From positions 1-64,000 of the forward strand of contig NZ_CALPCU010000008.1 in the NCBI RefSeq assembly GCF_943193085.1: a stretch of 64,000 bases of DNA. The letters are read 5' to 3'. A program made the translations under genes and the position numbers. The notes under the pieces were generated by a model that was given only the letters and a program-made list of their open reading frames with translations, did not search any database and was not told where the DNA came from. Positions 20,286 to 28,929 of this stretch are shown in pieces (position 1 is the first letter of the stretch; each line of letters begins with the position of its first letter). Source of the stretch: Vermiculatibacterium agrestimuris (GTDB taxonomy: Bacteria; Bacillota; Clostridia; Oscillospirales; Oscillospiraceae).

Positions 20286-21200
20286 ATGCCTCTCACCGGA
20301 AAGCTCCTGAGAACTGCATTTATGACCTTTGCTCTCTCCGCCCTCTGCGTGGTGGGCGCCTCCGCCGCCAGTCTGGGCGTCGGCACCGTCAACGTGGACG
20401 CGCTGCGCATGCGCGACCAGGCCAGCACCGACGCCTCCATTCTGGCCACCGCCTCCAAGGGCGATCAGGTGGTCGTTCTGGAAGAGGCCGCCGAGGGTTG
20501 GTACAAGGTGGATTACCAGACCGTGGAGGGCTATATGTCCGCGGAGTATCTGGACGTGGTCACCCAGTCTGATGTCCCCATCGGCTACGGCCTTGTCCGT
20601 ACCGACGGCGCCACTCTGAATGTCCGCTTCGGCCCCGGCACCGACTACGACCAGGTCATCTCCCTCTATAACGGCGCTGTCGTCACCATCACCGGCATCG
20701 ACAACGGCTGGTATAAGATCGAGACCGCCAAGGGCTACACCGGCTATGTCTCCAGTGAATATATGATTACCTGTAAGGACTCCGCCGGCTCCCGGGGCGA
20801 CGGCCAGGGCCTCCAGTCCGGCGGCAGCCTGGGCCAGCAGGTGGTGGATTACGCCGCCCAGTTCCTGGGCCGTCCCTATGTCTGGGGCGGCAACGGCCCC
20901 AACAGCTTCGACTGCTCCGGCTTTACCAAGTATGTGTATGGCCACTTTGGCTACACCCTCAACCGCACCGCCTCCGCCCAGCTGAGCAACGGCGTGTCGG
21001 TCTCCTTCGATGAGCTCCAGCCCGGCGACCTGGTCTTCTTTGACAACGGTCGGGTGTCCACTCCTGTATCCCATGTGGGCATCTATGTGGGCGGCGGGCA
21101 GTTCATCCACGCCTCTACCAACAGCTACTGCGTCCAGTATGACAGCCTCTATTCCAGCTACTACAGCCGGGTGTTCGTCTACGGTCGCCGTATTTTCTAA
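20286..21200 (+). CDS. Secreted SH3-SH3-NlpC/P60 peptidoglycan endopeptidase
   Basis: About 304 residues. A signal peptide (LLRTAFMTFALSALCVVGASAAS) is followed by two bacterial SH3 domains (about 30-90 and 100-160), each with the RxxP/YxV pattern, and a C-terminal NlpC/P60 domain. The catalytic Cys lies in NSFDCSGFTKYVYG, the His in VSHVGIYVGGG and the third polar residue in FIHAS. Such enzymes cleave D-Glu/m-DAP stem-peptide bonds at the cell wall. An upstream ATG at 20274 directly abuts AAAGG, so the ATG at 20286 is preferred. A terminator follows. Confidence 0.92.
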   Translation: MPLTGKLLRTAFMTFALSALCVVGASAASLGVGTVNVDALRMRDQASTDASILATASKGDQVVVLEEAAEGWYKVDYQTVEGYMSAEYLDVVTQSDVPIGYGLVRTDGATLNVRFGPGTDYDQVISLYNGAVVTITGIDNGWYKIETAKGYTGYVSSEYMITCKDSAGSRGDGQGLQSGGSLGQQVVDYAAQFLGRPYVWGGNGPNSFDCSGFTKYVYGHFGYTLNRTASAQLSNGVSVSFDELQPGDLVFFDNGRVSTPVSHVGIYVGGGQFIHASTNSYCVQYDSLYSSYYSRVFVYGRRIF

Positions 21201-21211
21201 ATTTGTTGTCA

Positions 21212-21242
21212 AAGCGCCGCCTGAACGGGCGGCGCTTTTTTC
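21212..21242 (+). terminator. Terminator after NlpC/P60 gene
   Basis: AGCGCCGCC / GGGCGGCGCT hairpin followed by six T. Confidence 0.9.
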
Positions 21243-21255
21243 ATTCCCACACTGA

Positions 21256-21293
21256 AAAAGAGCCCTGACGCCTATTGGCGTCAGGGCTCTTGA
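21256..21293 (-). terminator. Terminator of the coiled-coil protein gene
   Basis: AAGAGCCCTGACGCC / GGCGTCAGGGCTCTT perfect 15-bp-class stem, with TTTTTC on the minus-strand 3' side. Confidence 0.85.
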
Positions 21294-21304
21294 TTCTCCC
21301 GGTC

Positions 21305-21706
21305 TTATTCCTCAGGCTTCTTGTCTTCAGCCAGAGGCTCCACAGGGGCGGTGGATTCCACCACAGGGGGCGTCACCACAGCGTCCTCCACGGAGACGGT
21401 CTCGGCGTCCACGATGTTGCCCTCGCTCTTGATCTCCTCCATGCGGCTCTTGTTCTCCTCAATGTTCACCTTGGCGGCGGTGATCTTCTGGCACAGGGCC
21501 TCATAAGCCGCCTCGGGGGCCATGCCCCGCTCCGCGTAATAGAGCTTGCCGATCTCGATGTATGCCTTCCGAATGGCGTCCTCCTCACCCAGGTTGGCGG
21601 TCTTCAGCTTGGCGATCTCCGCCAGCTGCTTGGACTTAGCCACACCGGTCTGCGCCAGGTCTATTGCCCGATCCTTGATGCTGTCCAGGTTGTCAAATAA
21701 AGCCAT
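21305..21706 (-). CDS. Conserved helical protein, unknown function
   Basis: 133 residues. Residues 1-90 are almost wholly helical and charged (LAQTGVAKSKQLAEIAKLKT, then EEDAIRKAYIEIGKLYYAE), a pattern common in short coiled-coil proteins of Clostridia that often carry a zinc ribbon after it. Here there is no ribbon; the C-terminal 40 residues are a disordered Pro/Val/Glu tail (VVTPPVVESTAPVEPLAEDK). No signal peptide or membrane segment is seen. A GGGAGGAAGATCCC site precedes the ATG. It forms a single-gene unit with a terminator. Function unknown. Confidence 0.75.
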   Translation of the reverse strand: MALFDNLDSIKDRAIDLAQTGVAKSKQLAEIAKLKTANLGEEDAIRKAYIEIGKLYYAERGMAPEAAYEALCQKITAAKVNIEENKSRMEEIKSEGNIVDAETVSVEDAVVTPPVVESTAPVEPLAEDKKPEE

Positions 21707-21836
21707 GGGATCTTCCCTCCTGTTTTTTAAGATACGCCTTCATTCTATCCTCTTTTTACCACAGAAGCAAGGGAAATCGGGATAAATTAAAAATTCCTTC
21801 ATAAATCTTCTCCCTTCACCCCTCTCCCCTGTGCGC

Positions 21837-21844
21837 CATACAAT
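21837..21844 (+). promoter_or_regulatory. Possible mother-cell sigma (E/K-type) -10 element
   Basis: CATACAAT matches the -10 consensus of sigma-E and is close to that of sigma-K. An ACC lies about 16 bases upstream, as expected for a sigma-K -35. It stands 55 bases before the cysteine-rich gene. Short motifs like this occur by chance, so the call is weak. Confidence 0.35.
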
Positions 21845-21898
21845 GGCTTGGGCGGCTCTATCGGGCCTTCCCGACTATGAGATTGGAGTGTTGATCCT

Positions 21899-22699
21899 AT
21901 GACCCCTGAGACTTATATGCGCCGCTATCACGCCGGCTGCGGCTGTGATGAGGAGGCGGCAGCTGTGACGGCAGAGGAGCTGTTCCCCGCCTGCGCTTTG
22001 AATGCCTCTGACTGCGGCTGCGGGTGCGGCCAGACCGATCCTGACCCTGATCCCACCTGCTGCTGCAAAGCCTCTATGGCAGAGGCCCTTCAGCTTCTGT
22101 GCGGCGAGACCATAGGTTCCCTGGTAGATTTTGACGCCTTTTTCTTCCTCACCGACTCCCTGGCCTTGGGCAGTTCCCTCACCATCCCCGGCGCCGACAC
22201 CGACAACATCGGTACTCCCGCAGCCTCTCTGCGCCGGTTCGCGCCCTGTAACTGCGATCTGCTGGATGTGGATGGCACCGCCTATTTCGCCGTCCCCGAC
22301 CAGGCCGGCCTCGCCCTGGAGACCGTAAGCCAGCTTAGCCTCTGCTCTATCAAGGCTGTGGCCTTCCAGCTTGCCACCGCCGATGAGGCGGACGGTGAGA
22401 CCGTTTACCGCCGGGCGGTGCGGGCCATTCGCCGGGCCATCCAGACTGAGGGAGGCTGCACCGGCGCCTGCGGCGTATGTCAGGCCCACTGCGACTGCGA
22501 CGACTGCTGCTGTGCCTCCGGTATCCTCTCCGAGCTGGCCACCCGCAACTTGAGCCGCACCGCCACGCTCACCGCCGGCCCCCTGGTGCTTCAGAACGTC
22601 ACTGTCCTGGGCTCCATCGGTTCCGTGCTGGTGCTGGCCAGCGAAGAGCTGGAGCGGATCTATTTTGTCTGCGCCAACGCTGTAGAGGCCCTGAGCTGA
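21899..22699 (+). CDS. Cysteine-rich protein, possibly spore coat/envelope
   Basis: 266 residues with 22 cysteines in clusters: GCGC, DCGCGCG and TCCCK in the first 60 residues and HCDCDDCCC near residue 205. It has no signal peptide or membrane segment. Between the clusters lie ordinary mixed segments (VDFDAFFFLTDSLALGSSLT; TLTAGPLVLQNVTVLGSIGS). I do not recognise a named family. Clustered cysteines, cytoplasmic location and a possible mother-cell promoter element suggest a disulfide- or metal-crosslinked spore coat component. That is an inference. It stands alone between two minus-strand genes. Confidence 0.7.
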   Translation: MTPETYMRRYHAGCGCDEEAAAVTAEELFPACALNASDCGCGCGQTDPDPDPTCCCKASMAEALQLLCGETIGSLVDFDAFFFLTDSLALGSSLTIPGADTDNIGTPAASLRRFAPCNCDLLDVDGTAYFAVPDQAGLALETVSQLSLCSIKAVAFQLATADEADGETVYRRAVRAIRRAIQTEGGCTGACGVCQAHCDCDDCCCASGILSELATRNLSRTATLTAGPLVLQNVTVLGSIGSVLVLASEELERIYFVCANAVEALS

Positions 22700-22706
22700 C
22701 AGCAAA

Positions 22707-22732
22707 GCGGAGACGGCTAACGCCGTCCCCGC
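22707..22732. repeat. GACGGC hairpin after the cysteine-rich gene
   Basis: GCGGAGACGGC / GCCGTCCCCGC with loop TAAC and one mismatch. There is no T-run on the plus side. The GACGGC-TNAC-GCCGTC core is also at 8303-8318. Confidence 0.4.
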
Positions 22733-23616
22733 TACATATCGAAAAAGGTCAGCTGGGTGTCATAGGGCCCCTTCGCCGCTGAAACGATCCTCCTCATCTC
22801 ATAGAACACTCCCCGCTCTTTACACCGCCGCGAAAAGGCCGCCCAGAGCTCCCTGGCCCTTGGGCTGGGACATTCGTACCGCTCCCCATATTGCTTTTCA
22901 TACCGCTGACGCAGCCCCGGAAAGCTCTGGTCAAGCTGTTGGTAATAATATGCCTTCTGCCGGTCTCGCAGGGTCATGCCGAAGGCCGGATAGATGAACC
23001 TTCCTCCCGCATCAGCCACAGCGTCCACCACCGCCAGCACGTTCTCCACGCTGTCGGTCAAAAAGGGCAGCACCGGCATGAACACCGCCCCCGCAAATAT
23101 CCCGCTTTGGGACAAGCCCGCTATGGCCTTCAATCGGGCGGAAGGACTGGGAGCCCCAGGCTCCAGTATAGCCGCCAGGCCCTCGTCCACCGTGGTCACC
23201 GTCAGCTTGCAGATTACCGGCGCCCGCTGCCGGATATCGGTATATAGGTCGGCGTCCCGCAAAATCAGATCGGACTTGGTACATACCGCTACGCCGCACT
23301 CATAGGCATGAATGAGCATCAGCGCCCGCCTGGTCAATTGAAGCTCTTTCTCAAATGGGTTATAGGGATCGGACATGGAGCCCATGCCGATAAACGCCGG
23401 TCGGATCTTCCGCCGCAGTTCGTTGCGCAGCAGCTCCAAGGCCCCCGATTTTTCCTTCACGGTGTTAAACGTCTCGTCTCCATAACATTCACTACGGCTG
23501 TCGCAGTAGATGCAGCCGTGGCTGCAGCCCCGATACAGATTCATAGTGTGGTCGGTGCCGAACCAGGCGGTGGACTTGTTCCGGGTCAGGATATGCTTGG
23601 CTGGGGTCTGCTCCAT
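22732..23616 (-). CDS. SPL-family radical SAM protein
   Basis: 294 residues. The radical SAM 4Fe-4S motif CxxxCxxC is seen as CSHGCIYC near residue 31-38, within MNLYRGCSHGCIYCDSR, and GMGSMSDPYNPFEKEL and VCTKSDLILRDADLY follow. This places it with the SplB-like/Rv2578c group of radical SAM proteins. Members include spore photoproduct lyase, but many have unknown substrates; it lacks the full-length SplB architecture, so repair of spore photoproduct should not be assumed. AAAGGAGG precedes the ATG. Confidence 0.85.
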   Translation of the reverse strand: MEQTPAKHILTRNKSTAWFGTDHTMNLYRGCSHGCIYCDSRSECYGDETFNTVKEKSGALELLRNELRRKIRPAFIGMGSMSDPYNPFEKELQLTRRALMLIHAYECGVAVCTKSDLILRDADLYTDIRQRAPVICKLTVTTVDEGLAAILEPGAPSPSARLKAIAGLSQSGIFAGAVFMPVLPFLTDSVENVLAVVDAVADAGGRFIYPAFGMTLRDRQKAYYYQQLDQSFPGLRQRYEKQYGERYECPSPRARELWAAFSRRCKERGVFYEMRRIVSAAKGPYDTQLTFFDM

Positions 23617-23689
23617 GTTCTCCCTCCTTTCCTCTCATTGTATCACACTCTTTTTCCATCGAACAGTCCTAATTGAATTTTGTGAAGAA

Positions 23690-23715
23690 ATATCTTTCTT
23701 TTTATATAAAGATAT
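23690..23715 (+). promoter_or_regulatory. Palindrome over the symporter promoter
   Basis: ATATCTTT and AAAGATAT arms with a ten-base A/T spacer, just upstream of a TATGAT -10-like hexamer (23718-23723) and 42 bases before the start. Possible operator. Confidence 0.4.
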
Positions 23716-23757
23716 AGTATGATATTTCCAGCGTTTTGAAATTAAGGAGGTTTCATC

Positions 23758-24975
23758 ATGCAAAAAAAGAAGCTGAACCTGTCGATCAAGATCCTCATCG
23801 GCCTGGCCATCGGCATTGTCGTCGGCTTGTTCCTCCCCGCCGAGATCGCAAATACCTGGATCAAGCCCTTTGGCACCCTGTTCCTGAACCTCATTAAGAT
23901 GGTGGTCGTGCCCCTGGTGTTCGCCTCTATCGTGGTGGGCACCTGCGGCCTCAATGACGCCCGCTCTCTGGGCCGTCTGGGGGGCAAGACCATCCTGTAC
24001 TACCTGTGTACTACCGCCTTGGCCGTCACCATCGGTCTGGTGTGCGCCAACCTCTTCCCCGTGGGCCGGAATCTGGCCTTTGAAATGGAGGCCCTCTCCG
24101 CCAGCGAGCCTCAGAGCGTGGTAGATACTCTGCTGAACATCGTCCCCACCAACCCCATCGACGCGCTGGCTAAGGGCAATATGCTCCAGATCATCTTCTT
24201 CGCCATCGCCCTGGGCGTCGGCATCCTGATGTGCGGCGAGAAGGGCAAGCCCCTCCAGGACGGTGTCAACTCCCTGGCGGAGGCCATGTATGCTCTCACC
24301 AGCTCCATTATGAAGCTGGCCCCCATCGCCGTATTTGCCCTGGTGTGTCCCGTGGTGGCGGTGAACGGCCCCAAGAGCCTTCTTCCCATGCTGGGCCTCA
24401 TCCTCTCGGTCTACGGCGCCTGTATCTTCCACGCCGTGGTGGTCTATTCCGCCACTGTGGGCGGATTTGCCCACATCAGCCCCGTCCGCTTCTTCAAGGA
24501 GGCCGCTCCCGCCATGGTCTTCGCCTTCTCCTCCGCCTCCTCTGCGGCCACCATTCCCTTCTCCATGGAATCCAGCGAGCGTATGGGCGTGCCCCAGTCG
24601 GTGCGCTCCTTCGTGCTCCCCCTGGGCGCCACCATCAACATGGACGGCACCGCCATCTACCAGGGCGTATGCGCGCTGTTCATCGCCAACGCCTACGGCG
24701 TGAGCCTTACCCTGAGCCAGCAGCTGACCATCATCCTCACCTGCACCCTGGCCTCCATCGGCACCGCCGGCGTCCCCGGCGCGGGCGCGGTGATGCTGAC
24801 CATGGTTCTCTCCTCCGTGGGCCTGCCCGCCGAGGGTCTGGCCATGGGCATGGTGCTGGGCATTGACCGCATCCTGGATATGGCCCGTACCTGCGTGAAC
24901 ATCACTGGCGACATCGCCTGTTCCGTAGTGGTAGCCGCCTCGGAAAAGCAGCTGGAGCCCACCTCCAACCGATAA
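23758..24975 (+). CDS. Dicarboxylate/amino acid:cation symporter (DAACS family)
   Basis: 405 residues, membrane. Transports dicarboxylates or amino acids (glutamate, aspartate, serine or threonine) with Na+ or H+. The family signature SSASSAATIPFSMES is the HP1 hairpin serine-rich motif near residue 258-272, and LGATINMDGTAIYQG carries the NMDGT sodium/substrate motif of TM7 near residue 290. The arrangement VPGAGAVML later fits HP2. The exact substrate cannot be assigned. It has an AAGGAGG site, a palindrome-bearing promoter and its own terminator. Confidence 0.93.
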   Translation: MQKKKLNLSIKILIGLAIGIVVGLFLPAEIANTWIKPFGTLFLNLIKMVVVPLVFASIVVGTCGLNDARSLGRLGGKTILYYLCTTALAVTIGLVCANLFPVGRNLAFEMEALSASEPQSVVDTLLNIVPTNPIDALAKGNMLQIIFFAIALGVGILMCGEKGKPLQDGVNSLAEAMYALTSSIMKLAPIAVFALVCPVVAVNGPKSLLPMLGLILSVYGACIFHAVVVYSATVGGFAHISPVRFFKEAAPAMVFAFSSASSAATIPFSMESSERMGVPQSVRSFVLPLGATINMDGTAIYQGVCALFIANAYGVSLTLSQQLTIILTCTLASIGTAGVPGAGAVMLTMVLSSVGLPAEGLAMGMVLGIDRILDMARTCVNITGDIACSVVVAASEKQLEPTSNR

Positions 24976-24989
24976 CCCTACATCAATCA

Positions 24990-25027
24990 AAAGAGGCCCG
25001 GAACCACATGGTTCCGGGCTTCTTTTT
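24990..25027. terminator. Bidirectional terminator
   Basis: GCCCGGAACC / GGTTCCGGGC hairpin (24996-25019) with AAAAG on one side and TTCTTTTT on the other, between convergent genes. Confidence 0.9.
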
Positions 25028-25031
25028 GTAC

Positions 25032-26696
25032 TTATTTCCGAATCTGTATGAGCTGCTCCAGCTCCGCCGTCATCCCGCAGTTCTCCCAGTGCGTCATGTC
25101 CGTGGAGCGGTAGAGAGTGGAAGCAAGCTCCGGGTTGAACATCCCCTGGTCATAAATGTGGTACTCCCCGCTCTCGTCGCTGTGATAATGGGTGATCCCC
25201 TGGTATGTGGTTCCGTCGGAATTGGCCACCTAGGCATAATAGACGCCGTCCTGATACCCTACGCCCTCCACCAGCCGGCCGAAGTCGTACTCCCTGACGC
25301 TCCGGAAGTCCTCATCCAGAAGATAGACCTTCGTGTTGCCCTCGTACCACTGTCCGCCGCTCATGCCCATCATGCCGTGGCGGGCCTCCGCCGCCTCCCG
25401 GCAGAAGAGATACCCCTCCCCTGCCCAGGCAAAGGCGTAGTCCACGTAGTTGTAGCCACCGGTGGGCATCTCTGGCCGAAGGCCCTCCACCTCCCGCCAG
25501 GAGAGGCCGTCCTCCGAGGCCCACAGCTCCAGGGTCTTTGTATCCTTAACCAGGAAGGTCTTGCCATTGTAGGGAAGGATCTGTATGCCGCTGCTCCAGG
25601 GCACGTTTTCCACCCACGTCCATTCTCCGCTCCCGGCGGTATCCCGCCGCAAAAGCTGGGCGTCGGACTGATTGAGGAGATAGACCCGATGGGCGCTCAG
25701 GCCCAGCGCCACCGTGCCGTTATCGGCCAGGGGCTCGATCTCCCGGAACTTCACGCTGAGATTTTCCAGGCACCAGTCCAGAGAGGAGATGGGATAGGGC
25801 ATCACATAGGCCCTCCCCAACAGGTCATAGGTCGCCAGCATCACCGTGTCGTTGGGGCCGTACCAGGCCTGGAGCTCGCCTATCGCCACCCCCGTGCCAC
25901 GGAACAGGTCGCCCATGTGGGGCAGCAGCACCCCGGTGTCCACGGACTGGCCCATCAGGTAGACCTCCGTACCCACCAGCTCAAAATGGTAGGGCCCCAG
26001 CTCACAGGCGTATGGGGACTTGGCCAGGCGCCACTCTATCGGCTCCCCCTTGGCCCAGTGAATGCCATCGGCGGAGACCATCTGGTCAGCCCCGGCGGCG
26101 ACCCGGAACTCGCTGCCGTTCCACTCGCCGGCGGTGACCGCCCACAGGTCGTAAGGCTCACAGCGGTTCCAGGTCACTCCGTCCGAAGACCACACCAGCT
26201 GCTGCTCGTTGCCGTACTCGGCCCAGCCGTAGTAGTTGCCCTGGCTCCAGTCGCCGTTATACATGTTCTTCGCTTCCCGCACCCCCACTGTCACCGTCCC
26301 GTTGGTGCACAGCACCCGCACCGGGGTGGGCACGGCTCTTTCCATGGCCTTTGCCAGCTCCCCGGCGGAGTAGTCCTTGGAGAAGGCGGCCTTGGTGCTC
26401 CAGATATCCCGGGCCTCTACCCGAAGCCCGCCATTATCCAGGGGATAGACCGCCGCGTCGAACACCAGCCCCAGCCGCTGGGCCGCCGCGCGTACCTCAG
26501 GCAGTTCGGCATAGCTTCCGCCGCCATCCAGAGAAAGGAAAAAGCCTCCCGTCTGCCCGGCAGTCTCCAAATAGCTCCCGCCTCCGGCGTTTTCCAGGTA
26601 CCAATAGTACTCCGGCTCCCTCTCCGCAGCAAAGGCCGGACAGAGGCAGACGCACAGCAGCAGGGCGAACAGGCCGGTCAAAATCCCCTTTTTCAT
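25032..26696 (-). pseudogene. Secreted protein of unknown function, interrupted by an in-frame TAG
   Basis: From the ATG at 26696 a signal peptide (MKKGILTGLFALLLCVCLCPAFAAE) leads a 488-residue exported protein with repeated W/Y-rich segments such as LVWSSDGVTWNRCEPYDLWAV and LWASEDGLSWREVEG, resembling beta-propeller (sialidase/BNR-like) blades. At 25230-25232 a TAG stops the frame, but the same frame continues with VANSDGTTYQG ... LYRSTDMTHWENCG for 65 more residues to a natural stop at 25032, just before a terminator. The blade-like STDMTHW motif after the stop shows that the tail belongs to the protein. It lies 20 bases after the GtrA-like gene. A nonsense mutation (for example Trp or Gln to amber) is the simplest explanation. 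Translation may yield a protein short by one blade. Confidence 0.75.
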
Positions 26697-26716
26697 TTCA
26701 GATCCTCCGTTTTCCG

Positions 26717-27184
26717 TTATTCCGCATGATCTGTTTTATCCTCTTTTCCTGCCTGCTTTCCGTCTCTCCGAAAGGCAAAGAACCGCTGCCCAAAATAATT
26801 GAGCACAGTGTAAAGGCCCATGCACACCACCAGCGAGACACTGTTGGCCCACTTCTCCACAAACACCGCTTGGAGCCTCTCGGCCAGCCAGGGCTGAAGC
26901 AGCGGATGGGTCACCGCCCAGAGAACAGCCACATTGATGGCAAACTTCACCGCTGAACGGCCCAGCTCCTCCTCCGAGTGGAAGGTAAAGTGGCGGTTGA
27001 GGAAAAAGCTCATCACCGCTCCCACCAAAAATCCCGCGGCGGAGGACAGCACAGGCCCCGTCCTGCCCATATCATAAAGAACCAGATTATAAAGGGACAG
27101 CTCAATGGCCATGGACACCAGGGTGTTGCCCACCCCTACCAGCAGAAAGCGAAAAAAGCTGTTATGCAGAAGCTTATCCCTCAT
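26717..27184 (-). CDS. GtrA-family membrane protein
   Basis: 155 residues with four hydrophobic segments. FFRFLLVGVGNTLVSMAIELSLYN and FLVGAVMSFFLNRHFTF are typical of GtrA proteins, thought to flip or channel polyprenyl-phosphate sugars made by a partner GT2 enzyme. That partner is the next gene upstream, which overlaps it by 11 bases. The charged tail RRDGKQAGKEDKTDHAE is cytoplasmic. Confidence 0.88.
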   Translation of the reverse strand: MRDKLLHNSFFRFLLVGVGNTLVSMAIELSLYNLVLYDMGRTGPVLSSAAGFLVGAVMSFFLNRHFTFHSEEELGRSAVKFAINVAVLWAVTHPLLQPWLAERLQAVFVEKWANSVSLVVCMGLYTVLNYFGQRFFAFRRDGKQAGKEDKTDHAE

Positions 27185-28127
27185 CGTCCAGCACCTCCCG
27201 AATCAGGAACCGGGGCCGGCCCTTGGTCTCCAGATAGATCTTGCCGATATACTCCCCAATGACCCCCAAAGAGAGCAAAATAAGGCCGCCGATGGCCCAC
27301 ACCGAACAGATGACGCTGGCCCACCCCGCCACCGTGAGGCCCATGGCCCACTTGACGATGAAGGTAATGAGCATGACGATGCTCACTGCAAAAATAAGGA
27401 AACCCAGAGCCGTGATCATTTTCAGGGGCTTGGTGGACAGGCTGGTGATCCCCTCCATGGCGAAGGCGAGCATCTTTTTCAGGGGGTACTTGCTCTCCCC
27501 CGCGAACCGCTCCCCCCGCTCATACTCCACCGTCCCGGCGCGGTAACCCACCATGGGCACCATGCCCCGGAGGAAGAGGTTGACCTCCTTGAACTGACTG
27601 AGGCCCTCCAGGGCCCGGCGCGACATGAGCCGGTAGTCGGCGTGGTTGAACACCGTCTCCGCCCCCATCAGATCCATCATCCGGTAAAACCCCTCGGCGG
27701 TAAACCGCTTAAAGAAGGTGTCCTTCTTCCGGGATGAGCGGACGCCGTAGACGATGTCGCATCCGGCATAGTACTCCTCCACCATCCGATCCACCGCATC
27801 CACGTCGTCCTGAAGGTCGGCGTCCATGGAGATGGCCATGTCGCATTTGTCCTTCGCGGTCATGAGTCCCGCCAGCAGGGCATTCTGATGGCCCCGGTTC
27901 CGGGTCAGATCCACCCCGGAAAAGATGGGATCATCCCTGTGGAGGGCAGAGATCAGCTCCCAAGTCCTGTCCCTGGAGCCGTCATTGACAAAGAGGATGC
28001 GGCTGTGCTCGCTCACCTTCCCCGCCTGGATCAGGCCCGTCACCTTTTCCTTCAGACGTTTGGAGGTCTCGGGCAGCACCTCCTCCTCGTTGTAGCAGGG
28101 CACTACGATATATAAAATTTCCTTCAC
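27174..28127 (-). CDS. Family 2 glycosyltransferase (GtrB/DPM1-like)
   Basis: 317 residues. An N-terminal GT-A domain (IVVPCYNEEEVLPE; FVNDGSRDRTW; the DxD-type MDADLQDD near residue 100) is followed by two C-terminal membrane segments (about 230-290). This is the architecture of GtrB-like enzymes that load a sugar onto polyprenyl phosphate. The start is GTG. It overlaps the GtrA-like gene, forming a lipid-linked sugar transfer pair, and the GT-C membrane proteins at 17-20 kb could use such a donor. The sugar is not predictable. Confidence 0.9.
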   Translation of the reverse strand: MKEILYIVVPCYNEEEVLPETSKRLKEKVTGLIQAGKVSEHSRILFVNDGSRDRTWELISALHRDDPIFSGVDLTRNRGHQNALLAGLMTAKDKCDMAISMDADLQDDVDAVDRMVEEYYAGCDIVYGVRSSRKKDTFFKRFTAEGFYRMMDLMGAETVFNHADYRLMSRRALEGLSQFKEVNLFLRGMVPMVGYRAGTVEYERGERFAGESKYPLKKMLAFAMEGITSLSTKPLKMITALGFLIFAVSIVMLITFIVKWAMGLTVAGWASVICSVWAIGGLILLSLGVIGEYIGKIYLETKGRPRFLIREVLDDEG

Positions 28128-28166
28128 GGAGACCAGCTCCCTCTTTTGTGTGGTTTTGTCTCTGGT

Positions 28167-28175
28167 ATTATACCA
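28167..28175 (-). promoter_or_regulatory. Possible extended -10 promoter of the GT2 operon
   Basis: Minus strand TGGTATAAT, with no good -35, 40 bases before the GTG start. Confidence 0.35.
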
Positions 28176-28186
28176 TATTATAGACG

Positions 28187-28216
28187 AAAAAGGGAACCCG
28201 CAGGTTCCCTTTTTCC
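28187..28216 (-). terminator. Terminator after sigF
   Basis: AAAAAGGGAACC / GGTTCCCTTTTT perfect 12-bp stem with loop of four, followed by TTCG on the minus strand. It ends the spoIIA operon. Confidence 0.85.
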
Positions 28217-28224
28217 AAGAAATC

Positions 28225-28929
28225 CTATTCCAATAGCTCCCGCAGCCGGGCCACCGCTTTGCGCTCGATGCGGGAGACCTGCACCTGGCTGACCCCCAGG
28301 ATCTTGGCGGTCTTGTCCTGGGTAAGACCCCGGAAATACCGCAGCGCCACCACCTGCTTCTCCCGCTCCGGCAGAGCGGCCACCGCCTCCCGCAGGGCCA
28401 GCTTCTCCAGCACGCCCTCCTCCATGCCCTCGTCCCCCATGAGCTGTTCCAGGGTGAGGCCGTCTCCCAGATCCATTTGGAGGGAGGACACGGGGGCGTT
28501 GGCGGTCTCAGCCGCGGCGATCTCCTCCGGCTCCAGCCCTGTCTCCATCCCCAACTCGGAGAGAGTGGGCTCCCGCCCCAGGGCGCTTTGGAGCCGATCC
28601 CTGGCCTGGCGGATGCTGCCGCCCCGCTCCCGAAGGCCCCGGCTCACCTTCACCGCTCCATCGTCCCGGAGGAACCGGCGGATCTCCCCGGCGATCTTGG
28701 GCACGGCGTAGGTGGAAAACTGACAGCCAAAGCCGGGATCAAAGCCCCGCACCGCCTTCACGAAGCCCAGGCACCCCAACTGGTAAAGATCTTCCGGGTC
28801 TACTCCCCGGCCGAAGTACCGGCGGCACACGCTCCATACCAGGCCGGAGTTCTCCTCCAGCAGCTGGGTACAGGCGCCGTTGTCTCCCTCCCGGGCAGCT
28901 TCCAGCAGTGACAGGGCCGACCCGCTCAA
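28225..28929 (-). CDS. sigF: Forespore sigma factor SigF
   Basis: RNA polymerase sigma factor of 234 residues that starts forespore-specific transcription. Region 2 is seen as DPEDLYQLGCLGFVKAVRGFDP with FSTYAVPKIAGEIRRFLRDDG; region 4 as LPEREKQVVALRYFRGLTQDKTAKILGVSQVQVSRIERKA type helix-turn-helix near the C-terminus. It is named SigF and not SigG because it follows spoIIAA and spoIIAB in the spoIIA order. The start is TTG at 28929, overlapping the spoIIAB stop by four bases, so it is translationally coupled. SpoIIAB should hold it inactive. Confidence 0.95.
   Translation of the reverse strand: MSGSALSLLEAAREGDNGACTQLLEENSGLVWSVCRRYFGRGVDPEDLYQLGCLGFVKAVRGFDPGFGCQFSTYAVPKIAGEIRRFLRDDGAVKVSRGLRERGGSIRQARDRLQSALGREPTLSELGMETGLEPEEIAAAETANAPVSSLQMDLGDGLTLEQLMGDEGMEEGVLEKLALREAVAALPEREKQVVALRYFRGLTQDKTAKILGVSQVQVSRIERKAVARLRELLE

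Noticed and set aside
21305..21706. Phage or mobile element signature around the 20-23 kb unknown genes
   Set aside because: No integrase, transposase, att-like repeats or tRNA disruption; genes are separated by ordinary terminators and have core-like composition.
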